Position numbers and translations under genes: made by a program. This document shows positions 39,001 to 44,716 of a DNA stretch of 64,000 nucleotides, in pieces (position 1 is the stretch's first letter; every line of letters starts with the position of its first letter). The notes beneath the pieces were generated by a model. It ran no database searches. It saw only the letters and a program-made list of their open reading frames with translations, and was not told the origin of the DNA. Where the stretch lies: positions 14,934,882 to 14,998,881 of the forward strand of contig CM049317.1 in assembly GCA_026874595.1 (NCBI GenBank), in the 5' to 3' direction. Origin of the DNA: Sipunculus nudus (taxonomy: Eukaryota; Annelida; Sipuncula; Golfingiida; Sipunculidae).

Positions 39001-41603
39001 GTTAATTCAACAGCCTCATACATTCAGAATGTACTGACTTTAACAGTGATCATCAGCATGTTTCCACTATATAGCTCACAGAATATATGTCTGTGATTTG
39101 TCTTGAAATTATGCCAGAATTTTTTATCTGAATGGTTACAACTTATGCCCTAGTAATGGATGCCAGTCAGATTGCTTGAACTAGGATATCCAATCAGGAC
39201 CAATTATAATGTATGCACATGTTGATATGTGTCAATTCTAAAATCTACAGTCCTTTCAACAAATGGTGAACATGTTTTGGCAATAATTTTCTAAAAAGCT
39301 TGTATTTTTTCAGATCACATAGGAAATATTTATGGAATTTAAAAGCTAATATGGCAATCAAGAATTTTAAAGTAAGTCCTTAATTAATGTTTTACTACTT
39401 TTTGGACCTTTACAGTGATCTTGCACACCAGATGAGCCTTTGCAGGAGTAGCCATCTTTAATTCAGCTTGAAATATTTTTAGAGTGTTTGACCATCAGAA
39501 TTGGGGCTGAAATGTTATAAAATAGAGAATGTTATAAAATGTTATAAAATATAAAATTTCTAGTTTTTAAATACTTAATAAATACTCTGAAAGGTGGGTA
39601 TTTATCTCCCTTGTTTAAAGCAGGTCCACCCCTATGGTTTTTGCATTTTTCAAAAGTATATTCCACTGGAAAAACTATTCCTAAACAAGAGCACCGCAAA
39701 TGGTGCATAATACACACGTCTTGTATCTGGTGACCTCTTGACCTCATTAAATATGGAGAATTTAGCTGAGAATGTAATTCAGGTGAGAAACTATATTGGT
39801 AATTATTTATAACCAGTGTCATCAAAAACCATAAGATTTTTTGCAAGTCACTTTGGTACCACCAAAGTCTGGTGACCTCTGACCTCATTTATTTGCATGG
39901 ATTTTCCTGAAAACTGAACTTTGGGTGAAATATTATATTGATTAATATTTCTGTTGAGTTTTATCAATATCTATCTTATTCATACATTAGACCGGTGACC
40001 TCTGACATAATTTAACATATGTGGATGTTACCCATTATCATACTCAGGCCAGATAATCTATTGGTAAGTATTTATGGTTAGTTTGTGAAAATCAAGTGAT
40101 TCCCCTGTAAGTTATCTCAGCAACACAAAAGTTAACATACAGTCAGATGGACAGACCGTGGGTAACCTTATTACGTCCCTCCATAGACAGGGGTATAAAA
40201 AACACATTTTTTTGCAGAATGGACTGTAAATCTCTCAAGATTTACAAACATAAACTAAACACATTTTTTTGCAGAATGGACTGTAAATCTCTCAAGATTT
40301 ACAAACATAAACTAACTGACAGGCAAACAGGAACTAGGTTGAAGATATAACCTCTGTCAAACTGGATTGCTGATGTTAATGATAAACAGAATGGGAATCA
40401 GCAGAGTGCATAACCTGGCCAAGGCAAAATAATTCAACAAGATCTGCAAAAAAGTTGAAAGGGCTTTCCCTGGCCAAAGCCCCACCTGGCCACCTGTCCA
40501 AGCTTTGTGGATATCATTACAATCTTGCTAAGGGACAGACAATAAGCACTCATTCAGCAGATGCAGGTAAAAAACATAACCTTCTCATGAGAAGTAACAA
40601 TGTAACATACCTTGGCTCATTCCTTCCATGGGGTGGTAATCCATAAGCTCTTCCTTGTTTTCTGATGTTAAGCTGGATGAGGAGAGAGCTCGCTTCATTG
40701 GGGTGATAGATATGGACATCTCCTGGGTCGTCTCCAGGTCAGACATGGGTTCTGTTCGCAGCGGTGCCAATGCTGCAGCAGCCAGGGATTCTGCTGACGG
40801 GACTGGAGCCAGGCCGTCATCATACTGCTCCGACTTGGCAGCCTTCCTGTGTGTTCTTGGCTTTTGGCTGAAAATAAAGACACCACCATTCATATCTTCA
40901 TCAAATTTGTATCCTTAATCATTCAAACCCTCACTAAATGTTTAACATTTTAAATCACTGGAAACTCATTGGCTGGCATAGTTTCTAGTGTTGTAAATGG
41001 TATTGTGAACAGCTTAAAAATTACAATAAAAATTTAAAACAATGACATCACAATTAAGCTTCAATATTATTTAAACTGGTGTAAGCACAAACATAGTACA
41101 AAAAAGATGACGTTTTGATATACCTTAACAGTTTTGATATACCTTAACAGTTAAAACCAATTAGTAGTGTATGTCTTAAAAAATGATCTGTGAATTACAC
41201 ATGCGTTTATTATACTTCTTAACGCTAAGACCATATTTCCATGCCCAAATGACGCTGATTCCTACCTTCTTTTCTTGGGGATAGGGGATGTGCCATTCTT
41301 CCTAGGCCGTCCTGGGCCCCTGCGTGGCGGGGTGATAGCAGAGATCCCAGGACCACTTGGGGCCTGGCCAGGACCAAGGTAAACCAGGCCAGGGGTCATG
41401 ACCTGTGACCCTTCATGGAGACTGACAGGTACTCCAACATGAGGATGATCTTCCAGGGCAGGCTGAGTGGGGTGGTACAAAGGCTGCTGGGATTGATTCA
41501 AACTTCCCTCAGGAGGAGGATCCAGGGACAAGGTGGAAGGCAGTATAGGTGCTGCCCCCTGCCCTTCAATGCCAGCACTATCTGGTGGATCAGTGCTTGA
41601 CAT
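1787..41603 (-). CDS. KMT2C: Histone H3K4 methyltransferase KMT2C/KMT2D (MLL3/4) orthologue, N-terminal 2,141 codons, 32 coding exons, 3'-incomplete in window
   Basis: This family mono-methylates H3K4 at enhancers as the core of the COMPASS-like complex with ASH2L, RBBP5, WDR5, UTX, PTIP and NCOA6. I joined 32 exons at GT-AG sites; all phases agree and no stop interrupts 6,423 nt. Approximate residues: AT-hook GRPRK 98-102; extended PHD1 (C2HC plus PHD) 234-428; PHD2 442-495; PHD3 495-533; PHD4 region 534-636; basic and acidic linkers 637-841; PHD5 842-876; PHD6 877-940; PHD7 937-1029; linkers 1030-1518; HMG-box region about 1565-1637; proline-rich DPYxQxPxTP repeats 1722-2141. The start ATG at 41603 has an in-frame TAA 12 nt upstream, at the start of the same exon. 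The SET half should continue past position 1. Skipped or alternative exons with compatible phase cannot be excluded. Vertebrates have two paralogues (KMT2C and KMT2D), and Drosophila splits the gene into Lpt and trr. Confidence 0.95.
3046..3644. repeat. Intron with AAT/ATG-type simple repeat (about 3055-3118)
   Basis: A run of AATAATAATAGTAATAATAA-like triplets lies immediately upstream (in gene sense) of the acceptor of exon 33. Nothing else was recognised in the intron. Confidence 0.6.
3645..3897 (-). CDS. KMT2C: KMT2C exon 32: Pro/Ser/Gln-rich linker
   Basis: Acceptor TTTGTCAACAG and donor TCTA/GTAGGT. It starts LSQVIKKKDGTGTTQGRTQK and continues as Pro and Ser-rich sequence ending QLQKQASLDDS (residues 1638-1721). 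The nearby alternative donor TAG/GTCCAT would not keep phase with the next exon. Confidence 0.87.
4290..4600 (+). repeat. Decayed AGGTCA-rich repeat fragment
   Basis: It contains GACCTTGAAGATCCAGG, AAGGTCAAGGTCACCAG and TTCATGAAAAT phrases that also occur in F3 and F4G modules, but no ends are preserved. Probably an old fragment. Orientation is judged from the AAGGTCAAGGTCAC phrase. Confidence 0.4.
4742..4866 (-). CDS. KMT2C: KMT2C exon 31: HMG-box core
   Basis: Acceptor ATCTTGCAG. It encodes DWSERSKQIMKIWRKVPSTE and then KTPFLAKARENRANTRLNKA, a clear HMG-box helix pair (residues 1596-1637). The donor AAAAG/GTTTCA is weak. Reading through would hit TGA three codons later, so splicing here is required for the frame. 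Confidence 0.92.
4867..5925. other. Intron between exons 30 and 31, no feature seen
   Basis: AT-rich sequence without recognisable repeats or protein. It includes a perfect direct repeat of AGGTCA spaced by one base at 4881-4893, 15 nt from the exon 31 acceptor. Confidence 0.5.
5926..6155 (-). CDS. KMT2C: KMT2C exon 30: start of HMG-box region
   Basis: Acceptor TTGTCTCAG and donor CCAG/GTTAGG. A Pro-rich start leads to NIQKWEKDEPLGEKATISPV and LYANMKHPEFKTQYP, the family block that opens the HMG box (residues 1519-1595). Confidence 0.94.
6800..7013 (-). CDS. KMT2C: KMT2C exon 29: Pro/Gln-rich exon
   Basis: Acceptor GATTACAG and donor GCAG/GTAGTT. Pro, Gly and Gln-rich low-complexity sequence such as PPPGGAPEPTQ and HPPTPTGPGAPP (residues 1448-1518). 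No fold is visible. Confidence 0.88.
7466..7985 (+). mobile_element. F5 repeat copy a (degenerate)
   Basis: It begins near GAGCACCACAAATGTGC, the degenerate 5' palindrome. It holds modules with CTCATTAAATATG and ATGCATGGATTTTGCTGG and ends near GTGGGTTTACCATAATACAC and a decayed hairpin. Its layout is collinear with copies at 13017, 37605 and 39683. Confidence 0.65.
8579..8800 (-). CDS. KMT2C: KMT2C exon 28: acidic helical linker
   Basis: Acceptor TGTTACAG and donor CCAG/GTATGT, phase 1 on both sides. It encodes LDTMLDVDKNMEDVDKMLPD and VEDLFQGVL, a regular acidic and hydrophobic pattern (residues 1374-1447). Confidence 0.9.
9443..9517 (-). CDS. KMT2C: KMT2C exon 27: acidic 75-nt exon
   Basis: Acceptor TGTTTGTAG and donor GATG/GTGAGT, phase 1 on both sides. 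It encodes DEKDLEGVLPEDLLPHDD and VLLTFLD (residues 1349-1373). Its phase symmetry means it could be skipped without shifting the frame. Confidence 0.86.
9603..10490 (+). mobile_element. F2 repeat copy 1
   Basis: Starts CTAGAATATGG, then palindrome GTAGTCGACAAGCGACTAC (9616-9634) and GTATCTGCC (9637-9645). Modules carry (G/T)GCGCCACC boxes. It ends with AGGTCAGAGGTCA (10325-10337) and a 3' hairpin at 10460-10489, arms TATCCGCAAAAC and GTTTTGGCGGA. The GGCGGA arm complements the 5' TCTGCC repeat. Confidence 0.82.
10705..10939 (-). CDS. KMT2C: KMT2C exon 26: EAFFGRPLLD block
   Basis: Acceptor ACATTACAG and donor CTTG/GTAAGT. It starts EAFFGRPLLDQSK, a conserved family signature. A Pro and Ser-rich acidic segment follows (residues 1271-1348). 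Confidence 0.93.
11341..11462 (-). CDS. KMT2C: KMT2C exon 25: basic KKKRRRPRPKK exon
   Basis: Acceptor TTTTGTAG and donor TTCAG/GTATAA. KKKRRRPRPKKGQIEESFP and TYIQ (residues 1230-1270) match the conserved basic block that precedes EAFFG in KMT2C/D. It may serve as a nuclear localisation signal. Confidence 0.93.
11954..12091 (-). CDS. KMT2C: KMT2C exon 24: RGG-like glycine and arginine-rich exon
   Basis: Acceptor TATTTTAG and donor GAAG/GTTTGT (a weak donor), phase 1 on both sides. GVGGFIARTRGGGRGGFTKN is an RGG-type low-complexity stretch (residues 1184-1229), in the place where vertebrate KMT2C has a GIGGF motif. Confidence 0.88.
12298..12510. repeat. 27-bp minisatellite, about 7-8 units
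   Basis: Intronic tandem array of the unit GGAATATTGAGCATTAAATA plus GGTTNAT, 27 bp. Units begin near 12334, 12361, 12388, 12415, 12442 and 12469, with more diverged units to the left. Because 27 is a multiple of three, an open frame runs through it, but it is not coding. Confidence 0.85.
12780..12941 (-). CDS. KMT2C: KMT2C exon 23: acidic linker
   Basis: Acceptor GTTATAG and donor ATAG/GTCAGT, phase 1 on both sides. It encodes DLLDGDSLMKEPVPGEEGEA and ends in a basic run, KQKIKKKQNR (residues 1130-1183). Confidence 0.87.
13017..13524 (+). mobile_element. F5 repeat copy b
   Basis: Starts at GCAGACAAGCACCACAAGGG and ends near GGCAGGGGTATAA. Internal phrases CTCATTAAATAT and ATGCATGGATTTTGCC match the other F5 copies. 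A perfect TGACCTCTGACCT lies at 13316-13328. An F4 element begins directly at its 3' end. Confidence 0.72.
13526..16342 (+). mobile_element. F4 repeat copy A (2.8 kb)
   Basis: 5' end AAACAAGG with palindrome GACCCATGGGTC (13532-13543) and subterminal repeat GCTCAGCTG (13549-13557). The interior has a 24-nt G run (15217-15240). The 3' end has CGGACGGACG, GGACAATGGACCACGAC and a hairpin (16312-16342) whose right arm CAGCTGAGC complements the 5' repeat. Copy A lacks the second 3' module present in copy B. It ends 16 nt from the exon 22 donor. Confidence 0.88.
16359..16658 (-). CDS. KMT2C: KMT2C exon 22: Pro-rich segment and FLMDGVW motif
   Basis: Acceptor TTGTTTTAG and donor GAAAG/GTGAGT, phase 1 on both sides. 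A polyproline run (PPPSPPPEPEKP) precedes QFLMDGVWMSESGLQKIKSL, a conserved block after PHD7 in KMT2C. A basic segment follows (residues 1030-1129). An F4 element ends 16 nt inside the downstream intron. Confidence 0.94.
17650..17762 (-). CDS. KMT2C: KMT2C exon 21: PHD7, end
   Basis: Acceptor ATATACAG and donor GCCTT/GTAAGT. WVHTFCDGIHHEDDAERAA and YNCLFCRPF (residues 992-1029) complete PHD7 with the typical family tail. Confidence 0.95.
17849..18026. mobile_element. Tigger/pogo-like MITE
   Basis: Flanked by TA. Left end AGTGGAACCTGCCTGAGAGA and right end GGTGTCACTG form short imperfect inverted ends of the CAGTGGAAC type typical of pogo/Tigger elements. The interior has repeated AGACCACC motifs. 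No coding capacity. Confidence 0.6.
18322..18486 (-). CDS. KMT2C: KMT2C exon 20: PHD7, first part
   Basis: Acceptor GTCTTTTAG and donor GAAAG/GTAAGA. CVQCLTCGVTTPGYQCQW, CGPCASTTICPICKRNYK and VIQCAQCER carry the ligands between PHD6 and PHD7 (residues 937-992). Confidence 0.95.
19352..19533 (-). CDS. KMT2C: KMT2C exon 19: PHD6
   Basis: Acceptor TTGTTTCAG and donor AAATG/GTATGT. It contains GWRCLDCTVCEGCGKPHDEG, LILCDECDISYHIYCLDPP and VPKGTWKCKW. The first cysteines end PHD5 and the rest form PHD6 (residues 877-937). It is among the most conserved exons in the window. Confidence 0.97.
20149..20253 (-). CDS. KMT2C: KMT2C exon 18: PHD5
   Basis: Acceptor GGTTTCAG and donor GTAAAG/GTATGT, phase 0 on both sides. 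DMCMSCGSYGNNEEGRLISC and then QCGQCYHPYCVNVK carry the PHD5 zinc ligands (residues 842-876). Confidence 0.95.
20738..20947 (-). CDS. KMT2C: KMT2C exon 17: basic linker leading into PHD5
   Basis: Acceptor ACTACAG and donor ACCAG/GTGTGT, phase 0 on both sides. It encodes GRFGIGKKRQRH, an Arg-rich segment and then ADTKDEFVLNQ, the conserved lead into PHD5 (residues 772-841). Confidence 0.9.
21040..21240. repeat. Microsatellite cluster (CT, TA, CA, GA runs)
   Basis: Intronic TCTCTCTCTC, TATATA-rich, CACACACA and GAGAGAGAGAG runs flank about 90 bp of mixed sequence (21118-21190) that I do not recognise. Confidence 0.6.
21501..21701 (-). CDS. KMT2C: KMT2C exon 16: Pro-rich and basic linker
   Basis: Acceptor ATTTTACAG and donor GACGA/GTAAGT, phase 0 on both sides. 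A proline-rich half is followed by the basic stretch GKGKPTSYGKKFGKKISTQ (residues 705-771). Confidence 0.88.
22067..22191 (-). CDS. KMT2C: KMT2C exon 15: linker between PHD clusters
   Basis: Acceptor ATTACACAG and donor ATAAG/GTGAGA. It is an acidic linker containing EPLIKEDSFQGEE and SMSSMDLDLNPIDK (residues 662-704). A complete F1 repeat begins 148 nt upstream in the preceding intron. Confidence 0.86.
22339..23696 (+). mobile_element. F1 repeat copy 2, complete, seven ~180-bp units
   Basis: 5' palindrome GTGTCGGAACGACAC (22343-22357) and subterminal repeat ATGCCCCCGCC (22360-22370). Units recur near 22443, 22621, 22801, 22963, 23142, 23322 and 23502; one unit is about 18 bp short. After the GGAAGGACGG run comes the 3' hairpin (23666-23694), which ends GGCGGGGGCAT, the exact reverse complement of the 5' subterminal repeat. 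Confidence 0.9.
24183..24261 (-). CDS. KMT2C: KMT2C exon 14: acidic linker
   Basis: Acceptor TTGTTACAG and donor AGAG/GTATTT. The 79-nt exon encodes a His and Asp-rich linker with DADSSSDPFTFMR (residues 637-662). It is called on phase (0 in, 1 out) and splice sites. Confidence 0.82.
24888..25005 (-). CDS. KMT2C: KMT2C exon 13: PHD4 region, end
   Basis: Acceptor GATTATAG and donor GGAGAG/GTAGGT. KMVHMVCDETLDRV and NYTCPICKGGDRK (residues 597-636) complete the last zinc ligands of the N-terminal PHD cluster. Confidence 0.92.
25625..25815 (-). CDS. KMT2C: KMT2C exon 12: PHD4 region, first part
   Basis: Acceptor CGTTTAG and donor AAAAA/GTAAGT. Cysteine pairs NCRVCGDCGSR, SVCDSCYQQR, ISCPICGRAY and IQCTLCKK (residues 534-597) match the family's DHHC-like/PHD4 cysteine-rich segment. 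Confidence 0.94.
26689..26803 (-). CDS. KMT2C: KMT2C exon 11: PHD3
   Basis: Acceptor CTGACAG and donor GCAAG/GTAAGG. It encodes LPGDDNKMLVCDTCDKGYH, then TYCLKPVMTTIPKNGWKCK, the zinc-binding core and hydrophobic tail of PHD3 (residues 495-533). Confidence 0.95.
27412..27589 (-). CDS. KMT2C: KMT2C exon 10: PHD2
   Basis: Acceptor TATAACAG and donor TGCAG/GTAAAT. It contains NCVVCDNPGDIHEQLFCTSC, then GQHYHGNCLDPPVEV, then WQCPECKICQTC. That is a full C4HC3 PHD finger (residues 436-495), with PHD3 starting in the same exon. Confidence 0.95.
28119..29573 (+). mobile_element. F2 repeat copy 2 (1.45 kb)
   Basis: Starts CTAGAATACAG, palindrome GTAGTCGACAAGCGACTAC (28131-28149), then GTATCTGCC (28152-28160). 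About 2.5 modules of roughly 270-285 bp each carry two AGGTGGCGCCACC boxes. 3' end: AGGTCAGAGGTCA (29396-29408), GGAGTTCTCC, and a hairpin at 29544-29573 ending GGCGGATAC, which pairs with the 5' repeat. Confidence 0.88.
29649..29706 (-). CDS. KMT2C: KMT2C exon 9: end of extended PHD1
   Basis: A 58-nt exon with acceptor TTCCAG and donor ATTG/GTAAGC. DIKTLSLLCPDHIDQAEAI contributes the last CxxH ligand pair (residues 417-435). A 1.45-kb F2 repeat lies in the downstream intron, 76 nt from this donor. Confidence 0.9.
30076..30180 (-). CDS. KMT2C: KMT2C exon 8: extended PHD1, PHD core
   Basis: Acceptor TTTTATAG and donor TTCAG/GTATGT, phase 0 on both sides. KCSYCRRYGATIMCRYSKC and then KKYHYPCASGGGCFQ give the Cys4-His-Cys pattern of an extended PHD finger (residues 382-416). 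Confidence 0.94.
30840..31836 (+). mobile_element. F3 repeat, complete (997 bp), exact boundaries from a paralogous empty site
   Basis: 5' end CTAGAATAT then palindrome TCAGCAGAAGCTGA (30848-30861). Modules of about 288-300 bp contain AGGTCAAGGTCACCC. 3' GGACGGACGGACAG and hairpin (31807-31835), ending CTAA. The flanking 66 + 32 nt occur joined without the element at 38024-38121, so the insertion is between A and T with no clear target duplication. Confidence 0.9.
31915..32024 (-). CDS. KMT2C: KMT2C exon 7: extended PHD1, HH-C-C segment
   Basis: Acceptor GTTACAG and donor CACAG/GTAAGA. YAHHCCAAWSEGVVQ supplies the histidine and cysteine ligands that close the pre-PHD knuckle. The typical family tail LKNVDKAVFAGLSQ follows (residues 345-381). 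Confidence 0.93.
33268..33404 (-). CDS. KMT2C: KMT2C exon 6: linker inside extended PHD1
   Basis: Acceptor TTTGCAG and donor TCTG/GTGAGT. It carries the segment with LNTVGFTEDIDVMQVFESSG between the C2HC knuckle and the HC pair of the next exon (residues 299-344). The reading frame is fixed by both neighbours. Confidence 0.87.
33789..36793 (+). mobile_element. F4 repeat copy B (3.0 kb)
   Basis: Same ends as copy A: palindrome GACCCATGGGTC (33796-33807), GCTCAGCTG (33813-33821), GGAC-rich run and 3' hairpin (36763-36793). Its 5' 2.5 kb is collinear with copy A with scattered differences. It keeps a second copy of the module containing GGGCCCATAACTTTTTTAAA. Confidence 0.9.
37113..37337 (-). 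CDS. KMT2C: KMT2C exon 5: start of extended PHD1 (C2HC pre-PHD)
   Basis: Acceptor TTCACAG and donor CAAGG/GTAAGA. After AEPLERHPG comes the zinc-binding CSLCNCGKKSLLGQGDL and then PTPGFNPFKK. This is the pre-PHD signature of KMT2C/D extended PHD1. Residues about 224-299; the tail is basic (RRSSADFDDRSGEKSP). Confidence 0.93.
37605..38181 (+). mobile_element. F5 repeat copy c, carrying a 98-nt captured insert
   Basis: Modules match other F5 copies; the 5' palindrome is not preserved. The 3' hairpin TACTCCCGTCA-TA-TGACGGGAGTA (38153-38176) is perfect. Bases 38024-38121 are foreign to F5 and match the empty-site form of the F3 locus at 30774/31868. Confidence 0.75.
38457..38792. mobile_element. 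PIF/Harbinger-like MITE copy 1 (336 bp), TTA target duplication
   Basis: Inverted ends GGCCAAAA(A)... sharing AAAGGTATGGTTCTCAGGCA in both arms (about 35 bp), flanked by TTA on each side (38454-38456, 38793-38795). It has GC-rich CGCCCGC boxes inside both ends. A 3-bp TTA duplication is typical of PIF/Harbinger. It starts 17 nt from the exon 4 donor. Confidence 0.88.
38810..38885 (-). CDS. KMT2C: KMT2C exon 4: 76-nt microexon-like linker
   Basis: Acceptor TTTGTTCCAG and donor CTCAG/GTATGT. It encodes GTSPARTPERTFTREDS and a Ser-rich tail (residues 199-223), with several SP/TP sites. A palindromic MITE begins only 17 nt inside the downstream intron. The exon is called on splice sites and phase (1 in, 2 out), not on homology. 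Confidence 0.78.
39683..40198 (+). mobile_element. F5 repeat copy d
   Basis: Begins AAACAAGA then palindrome GCACCGCAAATGGTGC (39691-39706). Contains the perfect TGACCTCTGACCT at 39873-39885. It ends GGACAGACCGTGGGTAACC with a degenerate CCCT/AGGGG hairpin. Confidence 0.78.
40201..40314. repeat. Perfect 57-bp tandem duplication
   Basis: Bases 40201-40257 are repeated without change at 40258-40314. Each copy holds the palindrome TGTAAATCTCTCAAGATTTA (and CA). It lies directly after F5 copy d. Confidence 0.9.
40611..40867 (-). CDS. KMT2C: KMT2C exon 3: basic and serine-rich linker
   Basis: Acceptor TTTTCAG and donor CAAG/GTATGT. The frame continues from exon 2 as KKRSQKPRTHRKAAK, which extends the basic stretch after the AT-hook. 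A serine-rich acidic segment (residues 113-198) follows. No fold is recognisable. Confidence 0.88.
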
Positions 41604-41615
41604 TTTGTATTTTTA
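41266..41615 (-). CDS. KMT2C: KMT2C exon 2: start codon and AT-hook (coding 41266-41603)
   Basis: The acceptor TTTTGCAG precedes a 12-nt leader that begins with TAA, and the leader runs straight into ATG at 41603. The in-frame stop just before the ATG supports this start. Residues 1-112 are a low-complexity proline, glycine and serine-rich N-terminus followed by an AT-hook, RRGPGRPRK, at about 94-102 and a basic tail PKKR. The donor is AAG/GTAGGA, phase 2. Confidence 0.9.
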
Positions 41616-41741
41616 CTGCAAAATAAAAATGAAAATTTTCACCATATCATCTAGATAAAAATTTATCAGATATTTATATAAGTTCAGTTATGGTTCAGTA
41701 AAGAAAACAATATGCCTCCTAAAATCTGTACTGTTTGCATT

Positions 41742-44716
41742 AAACAAGGGACCTATGGGTCACGACGCTCAGCTGTTATATATGATAAAAAAATATTATT
41801 TAAAAATGAGGCACATGCTGGTTTTGTGTGGTAATAAATATAAGCTGTATTATGAGTTGTTGTTGTTTAGCTTATGTATGATTTTGATAGTACCTTTGGA
41901 GACAGTGAAGAGGATTGATTTCATTTATTTTATTAACAAATGGAGTACTACTGTCACACAGATTTTGACTTGGCCATATAACTTAGGCCAAAAAAAATTA
42001 AAGGTATGGTTCTCAGGCACCGCCCGCATCAATTTTAAACCCCCGCATGAAAACTTTTTATTTTGATTTTCAATTAAGATTTTCCAATTTTGAGCTGCTG
42101 CCGCTCTGACATCTCTTTTAAGAAGATACAACCATAAAATTTCCTTTGTTTTGTAGTGCTTTTACTTATTTAGCAAAATAAAACTGTTGTTTTCATGCTT
42201 TTCACTTTTCATTTGACATTTTTATCAAAACATACCAAAAAATTTAAAATAAAAAAAGCGCCCGCCCGCATTGATTTCTAAAAAAAAGTGCCTGAGAACC
42301 ATACCTTTTTTTTATTTTGGCCTTATAAGCAGAACATATAATATAAGAGTTTAACTATTTATTAAAAAAATTACAAATATTGTCCCAAATATAATTTTTA
42401 TTAAAAATAATAAGAGAATCATATGATTTTTTTAAAATGAAATATAACTGATATGATTATTAAAATAATATTAAAGAATATATTCATGAATGCATTAATG
42501 AATACATTTTGAAAGTATTTGCACGAGTATTCATATACTTTCATTTGTACCTGAATTCCCATTCTTTATGCAAGAAATTTTATAATGGAGTACATAATCA
42601 TATTCGTATTTAAATACAATTACAAAGTATTCGCACCATGTCTGGTATTTATTCTGTTTTCACCAAACAATGATGTTGAGAATCCAGAATATACAAAATT
42701 CACACATTTAAATAATGATCATAAGTACCTGGTTTAATGGCTTTTATTTATATTAAAAAATAACTGTAAAAAATTCATTTTGGACTAATTTCACATCAAT
42801 GTACACACTAGACACAGAAGGAATCTAGATTAATATTATCAACTGCATCTTTGTCTATCATAAATTTCCTTCATATAATCCTTAATGATTAGTAATGAAT
42901 AATATGATTTACTTCTTTATCATTAAAAATGAACTGAAAAATGCCATAGGTGACTGCATGGTGTTATTTGGAATATGTGACATTCTACCCATCGATACAA
43001 GATTCTTATATCATCAGTAACTGCAAGTTAATTTCCTGTTATTATAAACTAACAAATTCCTTTTCTATTTTTCTTTAATTTGTTATTAAAAACCAATAAA
43101 AATTTATTAATTTATTGTTTATTGTTATGTTGTTGGTTAAAACTACTAGATGAGTTGGGTTGAACACCTGGATCAACTGTGGCTGGCCATAAGCTGCCTG
43201 GATTCTCCCCTCAAGCGTGCATAATTTGATGAAAGGTCAACAAGGTCAACATACAGGTGACTCAAGAGGGGCTGGAGAGAGCCAAAGTCTGACAGGGTCT
43301 CATAAAAAACATTAATAAAAGCTACAATATTTGGCAAATTTCTTTCAGCTTTCTAAACTAAAAAGCTGAAATCCTTATGTGTGCATGATATGAAAATTAT
43401 ATCAACAGTGCTCACGGGAAACAAACGTGCAATGGTCACAGTTGGGCAAAATTTAAGGTACTAATTTTATATTTATACTAATAACTTATAAAATTTGAAA
43501 AATTCAGAACTAATTTTGGGTATTCAATTGAATCTTGATTAAATAATGTTACATCCCTGACAAAAAAGATCTCTAGCTTCAGCAATGCCCTTGTTAAGGG
43601 AGTAAATATATTTCTTGATTTTTTTACAAAGTGCATTATGTTTGGGCCCATAACTTAAAAAAAATACACAATACTGACATCATTTCTGGCATGTGCATAG
43701 TGAATGTATAGAAAAATATGTATATTATATATGATCAAAGTCAGATCAGTGGTTTTGATATTAGGCAGTCTTAAAGTGTAACATTGGGTTTTTAATGGAA
43801 AAATGAAGTTTTTCATTGATATCTCAAAGGAATTAAGTCCTAGTGACCAAATTCTTGGCATGGTAGGGGATTTTGGAGAAATCTAACTGTATGCCAAATT
43901 TAAGGAACTTAGAGCTGAAGCTCAGGAGCTGAGCTCTAGCAAACTGCATAACACTGGCAATAAGTGACATGGTGCTTGAAAACTTGAATAAAATCTACAG
44001 TTTTTGATCAACTGGTTTCAAATTTTTGGTGTTAACAGTTGAAATGCTAACAAAAAACATGCTGTGAAAATTAAATCCACAGCAGTTACAGCAAAAAAAC
44101 GTGCCATGCTCAAAGTTGGGCAAAATTTAAGGTACCAATTTTTTATTTTTTCTAATATTTTTAAAAATTTAAAAGATTTTGATCTAATTTTGGGTATAAA
44201 ATTTAATTTTGATTAATAAAAGTAATATTACTGGAAAAAAAGTGCTTAGCTTAAACAAGTTTTGTGTAAAGTGATAAAATTTCTTTCCTGATTATTTACA
44301 AAATGCATTATGTTTGGGCCCATAACTTTTTTAAATTAAATAATACAGACCTAATTTCTGGCATGTACATAGGAATTATATAGAGGATTATTTATAGGAA
44401 ATATGAGGAAAAACAGATGAGTGGTTTTGATATTAGGCAGTCCTAAAGTGTGAAAATAGGTTTTTAATAAAAAATTGAGGTTTTTCCTTAATTTCTCAAA
44501 GGAATGAAGTCGCAAAGACCCAGTTTTCGGCTTGGTAGGAGATCTTGGGGACATCTAACATTATGCTGAATTTTGGATTCCTAGGTCTTACGGTTTCAAA
44601 ACGTGCCACATCTACGGACGGACGGACGGACGGACGGACGGACGGACGGACAGACAGACGGACGACGGACAATGGACCACGACTATAGCTCAGATGACTT
44701 ATAGTCAGCTGAGCTA
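41742..44716 (+). mobile_element. F4 repeat copy C (3.0 kb) with nested MITE
   Basis: 5' AAACAAGG, decayed palindrome ACCTATGGGT, CGCTCAGCTG. 3' (GGAC)n run near 44617-44660 and hairpin 44686-44716. The 5' interior differs wholly from copies A and B but matches copy D. Two tandem copies of the ~0.67-kb 3' module lie near 43645 and 44317. A 337-bp MITE is inserted at 41986. Confidence 0.88.
41986..42322. mobile_element. PIF/Harbinger-like MITE copy 2 (337 bp) inside F4 copy C
   Basis: Same inverted ends as the MITE at 38457. Flanked by TTA (41983-41985, 42323-42325). F4 copy D has the uninterrupted site ATAACTTATAAGCAG near 46500, which proves the element ends and the 3-bp TTA duplication. 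Confidence 0.93.

Noticed and set aside
40147..40350. 67-codon frame with an internal 19-residue duplication
   Set aside because: The duplication is the 57-bp tandem repeat, which happens to keep frame; no other coding evidence.
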